Below, in pieces: positions 43,440 through 54,749 of a DNA stretch of 60,000 bases. The position numbers and the translations under genes are program-made. Positions within the stretch are counted from its first letter, which is position 1; the number at the start of each line of letters is the position of its first letter. Source of the stretch: Apostichopus japonicus (lineage: Eukaryota; Echinodermata; Holothuroidea; Aspidochirotida; Stichopodidae); assembly GCF_037975245.1 (NCBI RefSeq), contig NC_092583.1, positions 13,607,764-13,667,763 of the forward strand. Reading direction: 5' to 3'. Under the pieces are notes generated by a model. The model did no database searches. It was not told the DNA's origin and was given only the letters and a program-made list of their open reading frames with translations.

Positions 43440-45560
43440 TCAAGGTTGCAGGGTTTGACTTTCCTATTTGACTTTGATCGACAAACTTCTTTGACCTCTC
43501 GGAAAATGACTTTCTCCTACGAGGGTGTGAAGCAAGGCGGAAGTAAAATTGCAAATTGACCACAAATTCAGTATGTGTGGAAACCAGATCTTCTGGTAAG
43601 AGCAAAATTCAATATTTGAGAGTTTGACTTTTTCAGTGACTTTGATGGTGAACAAGTACAAAGAAGGTAAACAGGTAATCAACACTTGTGGTCAAAGTTT
43701 AGTTTTTCTTTCCTTCTTCATCTTCTCCTCCTCCTCCTCCTCCTCCTCCTCCTCCTCCTCCTCCTCCTCCTCCTCCTTCTTGTCTTTTTCGGAGGATTTT
43801 TGTTGTTTGTTATCTCCATAGCTTCCAGATATGATTAATTGAAGCTAATTGGTTTGGAATGTACTGTACTTCAGATGACCAAACTTAGGTACCAAATTAT
43901 TGCTAAATTTTGTGATAAGAATTAAATTTAAATAACTAAAAACTGAATGTGAAATTATTGTCAAAAGAAAATAGCCATGAAAGTTTTGGCTTGTACATGT
44001 TTCAAATCCCTTTGCATCCAACACAGAACAAGAATGTTGTTGCGCTTTTCCAAAAAAATGTAGTTCCTCACACATACAATTAGACAAACAGATATTTTTG
44101 TAAACCTAAGGACATCACAACAGAGGTTTGACTTTTTCATTGACCTTCATAATGATACTAATGAGAATCACAGTCCCATTTTTTTTTTAATTTTTTTTTT
44201 TTAGGAGGGATATTTAATCTTTAATAGCTTCCAGAAATGTCAATCAGGTTGTCAGGTTGGAAGTTACGTGAGGTGTCGACAAAATACCATATTTGATAAA
44301 ATAAAAATGCAAACTTAGGACAAATGCTAATTAGACAAGCCTACAAATACTGCATCAAGGGTCAAGGACTTTTCAAGTGACTTTGATCACAAAACAAAGA
44401 TGAAGCGCAAGGAAAATTTGTCCTACGGGTTTGATTTTTTCCCCCCTTCTAACCCTCGATAGGACTTTTTAATATGAATAACTTGCAAAAATCTCTTAAT
44501 TGGAGACATTTTTTCTGCTATGTTAAATCGATACATATATCAATTAGTCCCAAATTACAATTAGAATTTAGACAACATCCAGAGATTCTTGTAAACCAAA
44601 TCACTATTGTACAGTACTATACCGGTCACAGTTTATGTTTGACTTTTTCAATGACTTTGTTCAAGAAAAAAAGGTTGAACAACATTCCCAAAACTTGTCC
44701 TATGGCTATTATTTACCCACTTGTGAGGGGTTTCATTCATTCAAGAGATCACATAACCAGATATTCTTGTAACCCTAACAATTAGGTCACTATTGCGGTG
44801 TGACTTTTTCAGTGACTTTGATCACAACATACAGTGCACAAAGTCAACTTTGTGATATGGGTTTGTTATTCTCTTCCTTTTATTGATCTGGAAGTTTGTT
44901 TGTAGATTCACTTAGAAGGACAAATTTGTATATCAAGTGGAGTTTGACTTTCACAGTGACATCGTCGATCACAGACGGATGTGAAGGACGGTTGAAACTC
45001 GAGTGAGTTGGTCTGTCCCAAGATAAATATAATAAGATAACCAGGTTAACACGCAAAGCTAATTAATCAAATAATTTACCATTCTATAACAGATCAGATT
45101 CATTAGAACTGAAGAACTTGTATCTGATAGCTTATTTTGTGAAAATTTATCAAATTGAAAATCAATTTAAACATGTAAGTTTACTTTCCTCTTCACAACT
45201 TTAAAATGGAAAGTATTATCAATTGCCCCCTACACCCATCCCCCCCCTTTCCCTCCTCCTAAGAGCTTACTGGCTTGTGCATTGATGAGCGATGCCCACC
45301 TACTGTACCTGTCTATAATCCAACATATGTATTTTCTCTATCTAAGTAAACTACATCATTGGGAACCTTTTAACACTGTGCCCTCTTGCTTCACATTTCG
45401 AACATGAGGAAATTTAATATAATAACACTGCTCGCGAGATTTAATTTTTTTTTTAACATTGCTGACTTTTAAGTTGTGGCTATGGAATTTATCATGTTTA
45501 AAAGACTTTCAGAGTTTGACTTTTGCTGACCTTTGACCTCCATAGAAAACAATGAGAGTT
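43440..45560. repeat. divergent tandem repeat 5' of the P450 gene
   Basis: At least eight irregularly spaced copies of a segment beginning GTTTGACTTTTTCAGTGACTTTGATCAC, at about 43465, 43623, 44125, 44365, 44638, 44801, 44943 and 45515. Spacing is about 150-570 bp and copies are strongly diverged. The last copy contains TGACCTTTGACCT (45527-45539), linking it to the repeat family at 50398-51500. No coding potential. Confidence 0.6.
43723..43776. repeat. (CTC)n trinucleotide repeat, about 18 units
   Basis: Uninterrupted CTC/TCC tract, the same motif as the longer run in FLVCR intron 2. Gives a spurious poly-Ser frame. Confidence 0.95.
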
Positions 45561-45649
45561 CTGGTAATCACTAAGGTGAATACATTCACAGTTGGTATGA
45601 GAAGTTACCTTCCACAAAGTCACCAAGGCCCCCATGGCCCCATTACCAA

Positions 45650-45895
45650 CTCCCCATGTCCCTACTTTCCTTGTCCAAGCCCCTTGTCCCAACTCCCCTT
45701 GTCCCAACTCCCCTTACCCCAACTCCCCATGTCCAACCCCCTTGTCCCAACTCCCCTTGTCCCAACTTTCCTTGTCCAACTCCCTTGTCCCAACTCCCCT
45801 TGTCCCAACTCCCCTTGTCCCAACTCCCCATGTCCTAACTTTCCTTGTCCAACCCCATTGTCCCAACTTTCCTTGTCCAACCCCCTCCCCTGAAG
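45650..45895. repeat. 15-bp minisatellite (CCTTGTCCCAACTCC)n
   Basis: About 15 units of CCTTGTCCCAACTCC with variants (CCATGTCC, TTTCCTTGTCC). Because 15 is a multiple of three, several frames stay open and predict proline-rich or GSWDKG-repeat peptides. These have no start context, splice sites or homology to support them. Confidence 0.93.
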
Positions 45896-45899
45896 TCCC

Positions 45900-48540
45900 G
45901 AAGCGGAAACAAACTCTGCCAAAGAGAATTATGTCCTGCTATCACCATACACTCACTGCACCCAAATGACTACACAATTCCATTTCAACTAACAATACAC
46001 TGTACCGAGGGGCCTGTAATTATTTTAATATATGCATTGAAGCACACACAAGTGTCATGCTGAGGTAGGTCAAAAACCAACACAGTAAATTCAAGGATTT
46101 TTTAAGGTTTCCAGAACCAGGGGCCACTTTCTGTGATGAGTGGTACCTGGTTTAGTGGCTTTTCGAGAACTGGGGGCCTCTTGAGTGTAACCAGGGACCT
46201 ATTGGAAGTTTTTAATCTCCTGTACTCATTTAATGTCTTAAACTATACATGCAGAACCATTAAACCTTTGCTACTTTTTGCTATTCATCATTCCTTTGAA
46301 ATTAAAAAACAATTGTGTCCAAGGGCGCTTAATTTTGAACATGGCTCCTGGCACAAAGGTGGTATGGAGTTATGAGAGTTATTTTGTCCTTTTCTGATTC
46401 ACAAACAAATAAGAATGTAGTAGAACAGTATGTGTTCAACTGATTATATCATACTGCCCATTGCCATGAACGTGAACTATTTCACAGATGTGATGTTGCT
46501 TCCACTTTTGCACACACCTAGTTTCTACATTTAATTGTCTAGAAGTTACTCATTTTGAAAAAGACTAAAATCAAATACAAAGATTCCAGTCGGTCCTGAG
46601 AAACACAGTTCCCAACGAATTTGAATCGAAAGAAATCGGAGGCTCCAAAACGAAAGTCTAGAATGAGAAAGGGAAGGCACTGAACGGGATGGGTCCGGTC
46701 ATACGTAGAGGGTGCACAGTATTAAACAGGTTACCAGTTTCACTCTAGGCACGATACGTGCAGAGTGCAGTAACTAGGAGTTTGTTATATATATATATAC
46801 ATATATACTGTACATACCGTAAGTTATTTTGTAAAATGTCGTCTACTGTACTGTATGCCAGAGTGTTATCTGCTATCGATTACTCGTTTCCTTGGCAACG
46901 ATGCAGTCTGCTAGAACTGACTGACAGCTTCTCTCCTTCACTTATTATTTTGTTATTGTGATTGAGCTCTGTCGTTTCCGCCAGCACTAAGACAGCCATC
47001 AAGAGAGATATTCCACAGTAGGTGACATAACAGTCATGAAAGTTATGTAGAACCTTTTTTATCATTGTTTTATATGCTGTCCTAGCTTAAAGGTCAACAT
47101 CATTACCCTGAAATTATGGTTTTACAACTAGATCATGCTAAACTTCAACAATTAGTTAAGTGCCAACACCCTTAAAGGTCGTTTTAGTACAGTACCTCAA
47201 TTGATGTACATTTAAAGTATGAAGTTTAGGCACACTTCTAGTCTTGATTTGTCGTAGTCCAATAACACAAAACAAAATTTGGTGCCATTTAAGTTTCTTA
47301 GCAACTCCCGCGTTTTTTTTAAGACATTCATCGTTAAAATATGTTAAATCTATGAAATGTTCCTTTAAGGCTAGATTGATGATAATTTCAGCTCGTAAAT
47401 GATACTGATTATACATTGTTTTTAAATTTTTATTTAATTAACCAAAACAAATTCTCTCAACTTCATATGGACAACAGGACACCCGTGGATGACATGACGT
47501 TGAACGTCATAAGTGTACTGGACATATTTGTACTAACACTACGTTTGTACAGAGTAGATTGTTTGAGGCCATAAATTCCAATGTTGGCACTTCCATGTTG
47601 GCACTTTGGATGGTAGAATGAGAAGGAAAGGCATTGACTGGAGGAGGCGGACATAAAGAGAGCACAGTGTTAAGAGGTTACCAGTTCATTCTAGGCATGG
47701 TAGAAGGAGGTGCTAAGGTTGTGGGTAGACAGGTAAGCGAGGAACGAAGTATTAAATAAACAATCTCTTGTTTTTCCTGGAGGCTTCCTCTTGCATACTG
47801 AAGAACTCATGAACTTAAAATGAACTTTGAGCTGTTTGAAGTTGTCATTGTTGAAAAATCATCAATTATATATAGCAAACCAACCTGGCCTGGTTTGTTA
47901 ACAATTAACTTTACACCTTACTGAATGTGAAAGCTCTATCAATTAATGACAAAGTGACGAGACATGTCCTCTTGCATACTTGCAAGAACTCATGAACTTA
48001 GAATGAACTTGGTTGAAAAATCATAAGTTATATATAATCTTATCATTTCACATCATCGCTTCTGTTGGGTGTTGTTAAATTATATGAACTGTAGCCTACA
48101 GTACATCTGATTGTAATAAGAACCAACTGCCCAAAAGGAGTCTGTGTTTCTTCCACTGCCAAAAACCATCTTCCCTACGATAGGATTTACCAAATTTTCT
48201 ACGGTTGAAAGTGGTACACACACATTGCATCCCTCCCTCTAACCCACCTCTGAAGAAAATTGTGGACTTTAAAGATCATACTAAAATATACACATATATG
48301 TTTATATTGGGGTAAAAATTATGTGCCTTTTCCGATCAGAAATTTTTCCTGGTTTCGGTACATTATTTTCTTAAAAAATAACTCAAATTCATTTTCCAAA
48401 ATCTGTCCTTGAACCAATTTTAATATCTTGGTGGTAAGTCTGCATGTACATTTGACTACAGGGGAGGGGAGGGAAGATTTACAAATTGATGTGTAAGAAA
48501 GGTGTGCAGTATCTTGCATATTACAATATATCATTATTGT
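45900..48540. other. intergenic DNA with paired segments
   Basis: No gene recognised. A segment of about 110 bp (GGTTACCAGTTTCACTCTAGGCA and its left flank) occurs at about 46635-46755 and again at 47605-47700. A second duplicated segment (CTCTTGCATACT...AAGAACTCATGAACTTA) is at about 47788-47875 and 47970-48035. A (TA)n tract lies near 46788-46806. Confidence 0.5.
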
Positions 48541-48544
48541 CAGG

Positions 48545-49805
48545 GATGACCATGAGTGGACTACAATAGGGGGTTAACATTCAAATTTGAATGCGGCAAA
48601 TAGACTAGGATCAAGAGAGGATCAGACCCTCGGATTTGAATCCCACAAAGTAGACTAGTATCAAGGGAGGATCAGACCCCCAAATTTGAATGCCACAAAT
48701 AGACTAGGATCAAACAAGGGTCAGATCCATGAACTTGAATGCCGCAAATAGTTAGGATCAAAGAAGGATCAGATCCATGAACTTGAATGCCGCAAATAGT
48801 TAGGATCAAGAGAGGATCAGTCCCTCGAATTTGAATGTAACAAATAGACTAGTATCAAGGGAGGATCAGACCCTCAAATTTGAATGTAACAAATAGACTA
48901 GGATCAAAGAAGGATCAGATCCACGAACTTGAATGCTACAAATAGACTAGGATCAAAGAAGGATCAGATCCACGAACTTGAATGCTACAAATAGACTAGG
49001 ATCAAGAGAGGATCAGACCCTCAAATTTGAATGCCACAAATAGACTAGGATCAAGAGAGGATCAGACCCTCGAATTTGAATGTAACAAATAGACTAGTAT
49101 CAAGGGAGGATCAGACCCTCAAATTTGAATGTAACAAATAGACTAGGATCAAAGAAGGATCAGATCCCCGAACTTGAATGCTACAAATAGACTAGGATCA
49201 AGAGAGGATCAGACCCTCGAATTTGTATCCCACAAATAGACTAGTATCAAGGGAGGATCAGACCCTCGAATTTGAATGTAACAAATAGACTAGGATCAAA
49301 GAAGGATCAGATCCCCGAACTTGAATGCTACAAATAGACTAGGATCAAGAGAGGATCAGACCCTTGGATTTGAATCCCACAAAGTAGACTAGGATCAAGG
49401 GAGAATCAGACCCCCAAATTTGAATGTAACAAATAGACTAGGATCAAAGAAGGATCAGATCCCCGAATTTGAATGCCACAAATAGACTAGGATCAAGAGA
49501 GGATCAGACCCTCAAATTTGTATCCCACAAATAGACTAGTATCAAGGGAGGATCAGACCCTCGAATTTGAATGTAACAAAGAGACTAGTATCAAGGGAGG
49601 ATCAGACCCTCAAATTTGAATGTAACAAATAGACTAGGATCAAAGAAGGATCAGATCCCCGAACTTGAATGCTACAAATAGACTAGGATCAAGAGAGGAT
49701 CAGACCCTCAAATTTGTATCCCACAAATAGATTAGGATCAAGAGAGGATAAGACCCGGAATTTGAATGCCACAAATAGACTAGGATCAAGGGAGGATCAG
49801 ACACC
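48545..49805. repeat. 49-bp satellite-like array
   Basis: About 25 units of 49-50 bp with the core AATAGACTAGGATCAAGAG followed by GGATCAGACCCTCGAATTTG. Two main variants alternate (GAGAGGATCAGACCCTC and AAGAAGGATCAGATCC), suggesting amplification of multi-unit blocks. No coding frame and no unique spacers, so it is not a CRISPR array. Confidence 0.95.
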
Positions 49806-50029
49806 TGCACTCTGTGTTAGATTTGTTTGTAAACGAAGCTCCGAGTTGACCCGGGGTCACAGTCACCTTTAATTGTTGTTGTTGTTTGTTATATGCGTAA
49901 GTAAGCATAAGTGGCAGTACATCACATCACACGGCTTAAGGTTTTTGTGCCTTTTTAAAGTTCCCTCCAACTTTTTCTGAGATCGGAGTGCAGTGTCAGC
50001 TACAGAGCATGGAATCTAATTACTGAGTG

Positions 50030-50212
50030 CAGGGATGTGCCCACGCCGGGCAGCAGCGGACGGCCGCGCCCGGCAGTTCTGAATGCCGCCAAGCACAAAT
50101 AGTATTTTAAAATTAAACATTTCCGCTCGCACTTCTTTTTTTATGATACATTTAACAAATTTTACCTAATTTTACCAAATTATGGGTGAATACTTGGCAC
50201 AGTGGTGCGTAC
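50030..50212. mobile_element. MITE family B, truncated copy
   Basis: Starts with CAGGGATGTGC and is homologous to the reverse complement of about 57900-58065. Shared blocks include GAATGCCGCC(A/C)AGCACAAA, ATTTCCGC and ATTTAACAAATTTTACC. It lacks the other terminal repeat, so it is a one-ended fragment. Confidence 0.65.
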
Positions 50213-50397
50213 CTGAATAGGAACCAGAATGCAAAACTGCATAGTGGTTTCGATGATGTAACATGAGCTATTTTCTGCAAGAATCTGATGTAATGTATAG
50301 TGAGGAGGTAGACAGGTGTACAACATACTTGATATTAGTAATACAGTGAAAAGCAGTGCGTTGTGACAAACAATAAATTCACAATGACACAGGCTGT

Positions 50398-51500
50398 CCT
50401 AATATGACCATTGACCTCAACAGCAAGCTTCTTGTACTAAATGTGATAGATACATCAACATTTATATGACATCAGTCCTTATTGAAAAATTGTGTAAAAC
50501 ATGGTTTCGCAATCTGACCCCTGGTGAATTCAAATGACCATTGACCTCTGCCCAAAACATAAGACTTCTTTCACTCAATGTGGTACAATTACATACCAAA
50601 TATGCGATCTGTCCAAGCTTCCCTTCCGAGATTATGTTTAGGAAGATGTGTTAGTGTGGAGAGACGGGTAAGAGGGGAGTGAAGAAAATTTTTGTCATTT
50701 GCTGACTTCAAATGACCTTCGACCTCCACCAAAAGCAATAACAGGCTCCTTAAATTGAATATGGTACATCTTCAAACCAAATATGAGATCTGTCCTTTCT
50801 TGCAATATCATGTTTACAACGTTGTCACGATTTGACCTGTTTTCCCCAAATGACCTTTGACCTACACCAAAAACATTAGGCATCCTGCACTCAATGTGGT
50901 ATGTCTACACACTAAATATGAATTGGTCCGACCTTCCCTTCTTGAGATATCGGGTTTACAAGGTTTTCACAATTTGACCCCTGGTGACCCCAAATGACCT
51001 TTGACCTCCACCAAAAACAAAAGGCTGCCTGTACTGAATGTGGTACATCTACACACTAAACATGAGGTCGGCCCAAGCTTCCCTTCTTGAGATATCGTGT
51101 TTACAAGATTTTGACAATTTGACCCCTAGTGACCCTAAATGACCTCCACAGAAAACAATAGGCTTCCTGTACTCAATGTGATACTTCTTCACACTAAATA
51201 TGAGGTTTGCCCAAGCTTCCTTTCTTGAGATATCGTGTTTACAAGGTTTTCACAATTTGACCCCTGGTGACCCCAAATGACCTTTGACCTCCACAGAAAA
51301 CAAAGGCTGCCTGTACTGAATGTGGTACATCTACACACTAAACATGAGGTCTGCCCAAGCTTCCCTTCTTGAGATATCGTGTTTACAAGGTTTTGACAAT
51401 TTGACCCCTAGTGACCCTAAATGACCTCCACAGAAAACAATAGGATACCTGTACTCAATGTGATACTTCTGCACACTAAATATGAGGTTTGCCCAAGTTT
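50398..51500. repeat. 140-bp tandem repeat with DR1 motifs
   Basis: About eight units with the core CCAAATGACCTTTGACCTCC, then AATAGGCTTCCTGTACTCAATGTGG, then CCCAAGCTTCCCTTCTTGAGATATCGTGTTTACAAGG in consecutive blocks. Perfect TGACCTTTGACCT lies at 50851-50863, 50995-51007 and 51278-51290; other units have lost it by deletion or substitution. Its reverse complement AGGTCAAAGGTCA is the DR1 nuclear-receptor element. Confidence 0.9.
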
Positions 51501-51504
51501 TTTA

Positions 51505-54460
51505 CGTAACACACTGGCTTACGTTCCAGACTAATAACTTTGAAAGGGGAAGAAGTGGCAGTGGAGAAGAATTGAACGACAGTCTTACGAAAGGGTGGAT
51601 TTTCAAATAATCTATTTTAAGCAACGGCTTATAAATAAACATGCTAGCTATATCCCTGATTGGTTGAATTCAAAGTAGTGGATTTGGGGAACTGTATGAG
51701 ATTAATTTTAATGAGGAATTTGTCGAAAGACACTCTACTCATCATCTGCAGAAGTCCTTTATTACTCGCAAATTAACGCTCTTGACAGGGAACAAACTCG
51801 GCTGATATCTTAGTTTGCTGTTTTGTGATGAATTCATGTTAAAAATAGATGGACACGTCAAAAGGGTGAGAAAATGGCGACAAACTGCAGAAAGCTGCTC
51901 ATAACACCCTACGTTGACATTCAACACCATTCGCCCATATGCCCAAAGTCACACTCAAAGGTTTACTGCAGCTCAGAATTACAGAGAACAATTTACATGA
52001 TAGAGGATGTAATGTTCAAAGAAATGTTGGTTTCTACCCCCCCCATCCTCCCGGCCCCACCTCATTCAAACAAGTCCCCCATATCCCAATCTCACTACCA
52101 AATCATTTATTCTACTTCTATCAACTATTAACTTAGCATTTTCTTACGTCAATTATGAAGAGAACTTTACAGTATCACCAAGTCTGGGAAGATGAACTTG
52201 GCGCATAATATTAACTTTCTGCTGTTTCATAAATTGACCTCAAGGTTTTTACTTTAGCTCCTTTGGCTGTCTCTATCCATCTAACTCTTTATTTGATTGG
52301 CAGCAGCAAACAAGGGTGGGGAGCAATAGGAAACTACCTTTTAGGTAGTATTAACCAACAACTAATACCTTTTGCCAAAAGCATTGTACAGATTGAAACA
52401 GTTACCTATCATTCAATCAATATTCATACCTCAGCCTTTAAAAGGTGATAAAACGACGATGCCGACAATAGAAATAGTAATTAAGATCAGACAGCTCAAT
52501 TTAATCGACGACAACTCGTTAACGAAAAATATTCTGCAAATGAATACAAATATGATCATGTACTATACAGGTCAGAGTAATGGTAAAACAAATTCAATCA
52601 ACGCACCTTAATATTGTAGCGAGTGCAACAATGTCCAAACTCTCCACTGAAGGAAAATTTTGGTTCCTTTTTTTTAAAACGAAAAAGTTGCAGCAGCTGC
52701 AGCAAGGCTGAATCAAAACAAAATAAAACAGATTATCTTAGCAGGCTAGGATTGTCTACTGTGTGAAACTGCTGACCACAAAGGATGACATCCTAATTAC
52801 TGAGCAGCCTGGCTGTGTTATGCTGCAGCCCCCTCAATATTTCTGCTTTTGACATGGTGCCTAACCTGTTAACTGTAACCAGATATAAATATGGGCTGCA
52901 TGGCCATCACTATTTTTGTACCTTGGTTTCTGACTGATTGTGATATACACTTGCACAATATAACTTCCTGAATTATGATAGAATGAAGTTCACTCTAAGT
53001 TCAATCTTTGCAGTATATGGGCAACAAAAACAAATACAATTCTGTGAGCCTATAAAACAGCAGTGTCTCATTCAAACTATGGCAGCAAATTGTGTCCCTT
53101 CTGTAACCCTAGCTTGAATTGATACCTTAGATGTACAATTCCTGAGAAGAAAAAAAATTAAGGTAATTATGTGATTTTAACACATTGCTTCAATTTCCTG
53201 CTGAATCAGACCTGGAACTATCAGTCAGACTCTCATTTTGACCTGGGCCAGACACAAAAGGAGTTGGGAGTAGCAGTCAACATTAATTGTGAAACTTACA
53301 GACATACCTGTTGTTATCAGCTACTTGTTCGCTGCTGCCAATAAAATCTGCAGGAGTGTCTACGGGGACATGTAGGAAGATAAAAAGAAAATAGAGCTCA
53401 TCTAATTTCATTTCTAATTTCTAATTTCATGAAGAAAATGTGTAAATATTTAATACATGGTCTCATATTTGAGCACAGTTACAAGATCTTCAAGAGAACT
53501 AAAAGTCTGGATGGAATTACAAATTCAGTCATGTACTCAAGGGACAGATTCAGTAATACCACAGTATTGTGCTGATGGGGAGGCACAGTAGATACAATGA
53601 GGGGGGGGGGGGGGGCACAGTGCCTATAGGAATTGGGGAGGGTGAGAGATTTGTTTTTCCCTGTATTAAATACAACTATCTATGCTGAAATGTGTATAAC
53701 TGCAAGAACAGATATATGGGATCTAAATGTTTTATTCTTTCTGGCAATTTGCTTTTCCAAGTTCTTTTTTCTCCATTTGACTACTTCATTTATTGTGGTT
53801 ATCCAGCCACAGACATAGATCTCTCACAGACCAGATGATGGAGAGGGTTGGGGATGGGGAGGGGGTGGTTGGGGGTGGTAAGTGAATCCAATCCCTCTGT
53901 GTTTCAAACATATGTTAATTTAAATAGTAGGCTAGTGTTATTTAAAGTTGTACAAAACATACAGTAGAAGATTGTGAAGTTTGAATCTCATAGACTTTTC
54001 TGTAGATTAGGTCTATGCAGATTTTCAATGGACTCAATTGATCTCTTCAGAACCCTAGACAAAGGTATACAGTAGTACTGTACTTGATATCGGAAGGGAA
54101 AAAAACGCAACAATTTTAAATTAAAAATGAATCAACAAAATGAGCATCACAGGGTGCCTTAGGGAGGGTCATTTGATGAGGGGGAACGTCAACATTTTCT
54201 TTCTGAAAACATGAAGGGTACTGATGGCATAAGCCATCCGTGATACCGGCTCTGTTGACCCCTGCCGACAGATCGAGCACTACAGTATGTATGAGCTGTC
54301 CTATAGGCTGTTCACCCCCTGAGCAGAGGATGCTGGTTGCGCGATGCGCGAGACTCGATGATATCTTCAGAATCCTATACTACTGTACACTGACACTAAT
54401 AATTTACCAGCCCTGTATAAACTAAACTATATTTTATGGGGGCTATTTCCCCTCCACATT
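51505..54460. other. intergenic DNA, no secure gene
   Basis: Mostly AT-rich and unrecognised. Contains a C-run near 52038, a G-run near 53602-53615, and G-rich DNA at 53830-53880. The only exon-like segment is listed separately at 53308-53359. Confidence 0.45.
53308..53359 (-). other. isolated exon-like segment (weak)
   Basis: On the minus strand a 52-nt open segment lies between a pyrimidine-rich acceptor (CCCCGTAG|ACACTCC) and a good donor (AACAG|GTATGT). One frame reads TPADFIGSSEQVADNN. No homology is recognised and no partner exon was found, so this may be chance. Confidence 0.2.
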
Positions 54461-54464
54461 CCCC

Positions 54465-54745
54465 CCCCCCCTTGACCTTGACCTCCACAAAAACCAATAG
54501 ACTTCTTGTACTGAACGTGTCAAAACTACGTACTAAAATATGAGATTGGTCCAAGCTTCCCTTCTTGAGATATCGTGTTGACAAGGTTTTCACAATTTGG
54601 CCCCTGGTGACCCTAAATGACCTTTGACCTCCACCAAAAACAATAGGCTTCTTCTACTCAATGTGATACTCTTACAGTCTTACTCACCAAATATGAGATT
54701 GGTCACAAGCTTCCCTTCTTAAGATATCCTGTTTACAAGCAGGGT
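54465..54745. repeat. two further copies of the DR1 repeat family
   Basis: Two units homologous to those at 50398-51500, in the same orientation. The second has a perfect TGACCTTTGACCT at 54618-54630. The first reads TGACCTTGACCT, which on the other strand contains TCAAGGTCA, the monomer-type nuclear-receptor site. Confidence 0.85.
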
Positions 54746-54749
54746 GTCA

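Noticed and set aside
45552-45969. Proline-rich and GSWDKG-repeat frames
   Set aside because: Products of a 15-bp minisatellite whose period is a multiple of three; no start context or splice sites.
48545-49805. CRISPR-like array
   Set aside because: Contiguous diverged units without unique spacers in animal DNA; it is a satellite-type repeat.
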